This document shows positions 6,058 to 6,099 of a DNA stretch of 6,099 nt, piece by piece. The translations under genes and the position numbers were made by a program. The notes beneath the pieces are model-generated. The model made no database searches and was not told the origin of the DNA. It was given only the letters and a program-made list of their open reading frames with translations. Within the stretch, counting starts at the first letter, position 1, and each line of letters opens with the position of its first letter. The DNA comes from JBCBST01 sp039819115 (lineage in GTDB: Bacteria; Bacteroidota; Rhodothermia; Balneolales; Balneolaceae): the NCBI GenBank assembly GCA_039819115.1, contig JBCBST010000164.1, positions 1 to 6,099 of the forward strand, given 5' to 3'.

Positions 6058-6099
6058 AAAAGCTGGGTATCTGGGACCCGGCTTCTATCTCTTTTGAAC
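6033..6099. repeat. Right arm of 67-bp perfect inverted repeat, at sequence end
   Basis: Exact reverse complement of 5871-5937, reaching the last base of the window, so the repeat may continue outside. Read on the plus strand it encodes the R2lox segment beginning PLRLFQK, but the codons before it do not encode the family's preceding GLDFNSF segment. It is therefore a detached fragment rather than the start of a second divergent gene. Most likely a fold-back chimera or contig-end artefact; a real inverted duplication is the alternative. Confidence 0.97.

Noticed and set aside
6033..6099. A second, divergent R2lox gene starting on the plus strand
   Set aside because: Only the 67-bp repeat matches. 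The codons ahead of it lack the conserved GLDFNSF segment and no suitable start is seen, so it is a fragment created by the inverted repeat.
1..6099. CRISPR arrays, tRNA or rRNA genes, transposases, integrases or toxin-antitoxin pairs
   Set aside because: No regularly spaced direct repeats, cloverleaf-like segments or mobile-element proteins were seen; the coding content is almost continuous on one strand.

Overview
The window holds seven protein-coding genes, all on the minus strand, so it is read from right to left. Moderate GC, a lipoprotein with an acidic surface-export-like tail, weak or absent Shine-Dalgarno sites and a Bacteroidetes-type Hpt sequence (HKIKP) point to the Bacteroidota/Balneolota/Rhodothermota group. 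I lean to a Balneola-like bacterium, but this is inference from protein character, not a measured placement.

Right block (about 6032 down to 4342): an R2-like ligand-binding oxidase (R2lox, a ferritin-like Mn/Fe protein that binds a long-chain fatty acid in characterised members), then a single-hotdog acyl-CoA thioesterase 34 nt later, then a small stand-alone histidine phosphotransfer (Hpt) protein 8 nt after that. The spacing suggests one transcript, closed by a hairpin terminator at 4276-4308.

Middle block (4275 down to 1086): an OmpR/PhoB-type response regulator and a membrane sensor histidine kinase whose start and stop codons overlap (ATGA), followed after 92 nt by a secreted lipoprotein with two copies of an anti-sigma-K-like (RskA C-terminal-like) module. 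A strong intrinsic terminator at 1007-1042 ends this block. The lipoprotein start is flanked by a perfect 10-bp inverted repeat.

Left block (950 down to 1): UDP-glucose 4-epimerase (galE), intact at its N-terminus and cut at the window edge about 20 residues short of the usual end. It carries Cys at the position that limits substrate size in E. coli GalE (Tyr299).

The most striking structural feature is at the right end. The last 67 bases (6033-6099) are a perfect reverse complement of 5871-5937, which lies inside the R2lox coding region. Because the match runs exactly to the end of the sequence, a fold-back chimera or contig-end assembly artefact is the leading explanation, and the true R2lox start is probably missing. 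The most interesting biology is the R2lox-thioesterase pairing, which offers a context clue for an enzyme family of unknown physiological role.
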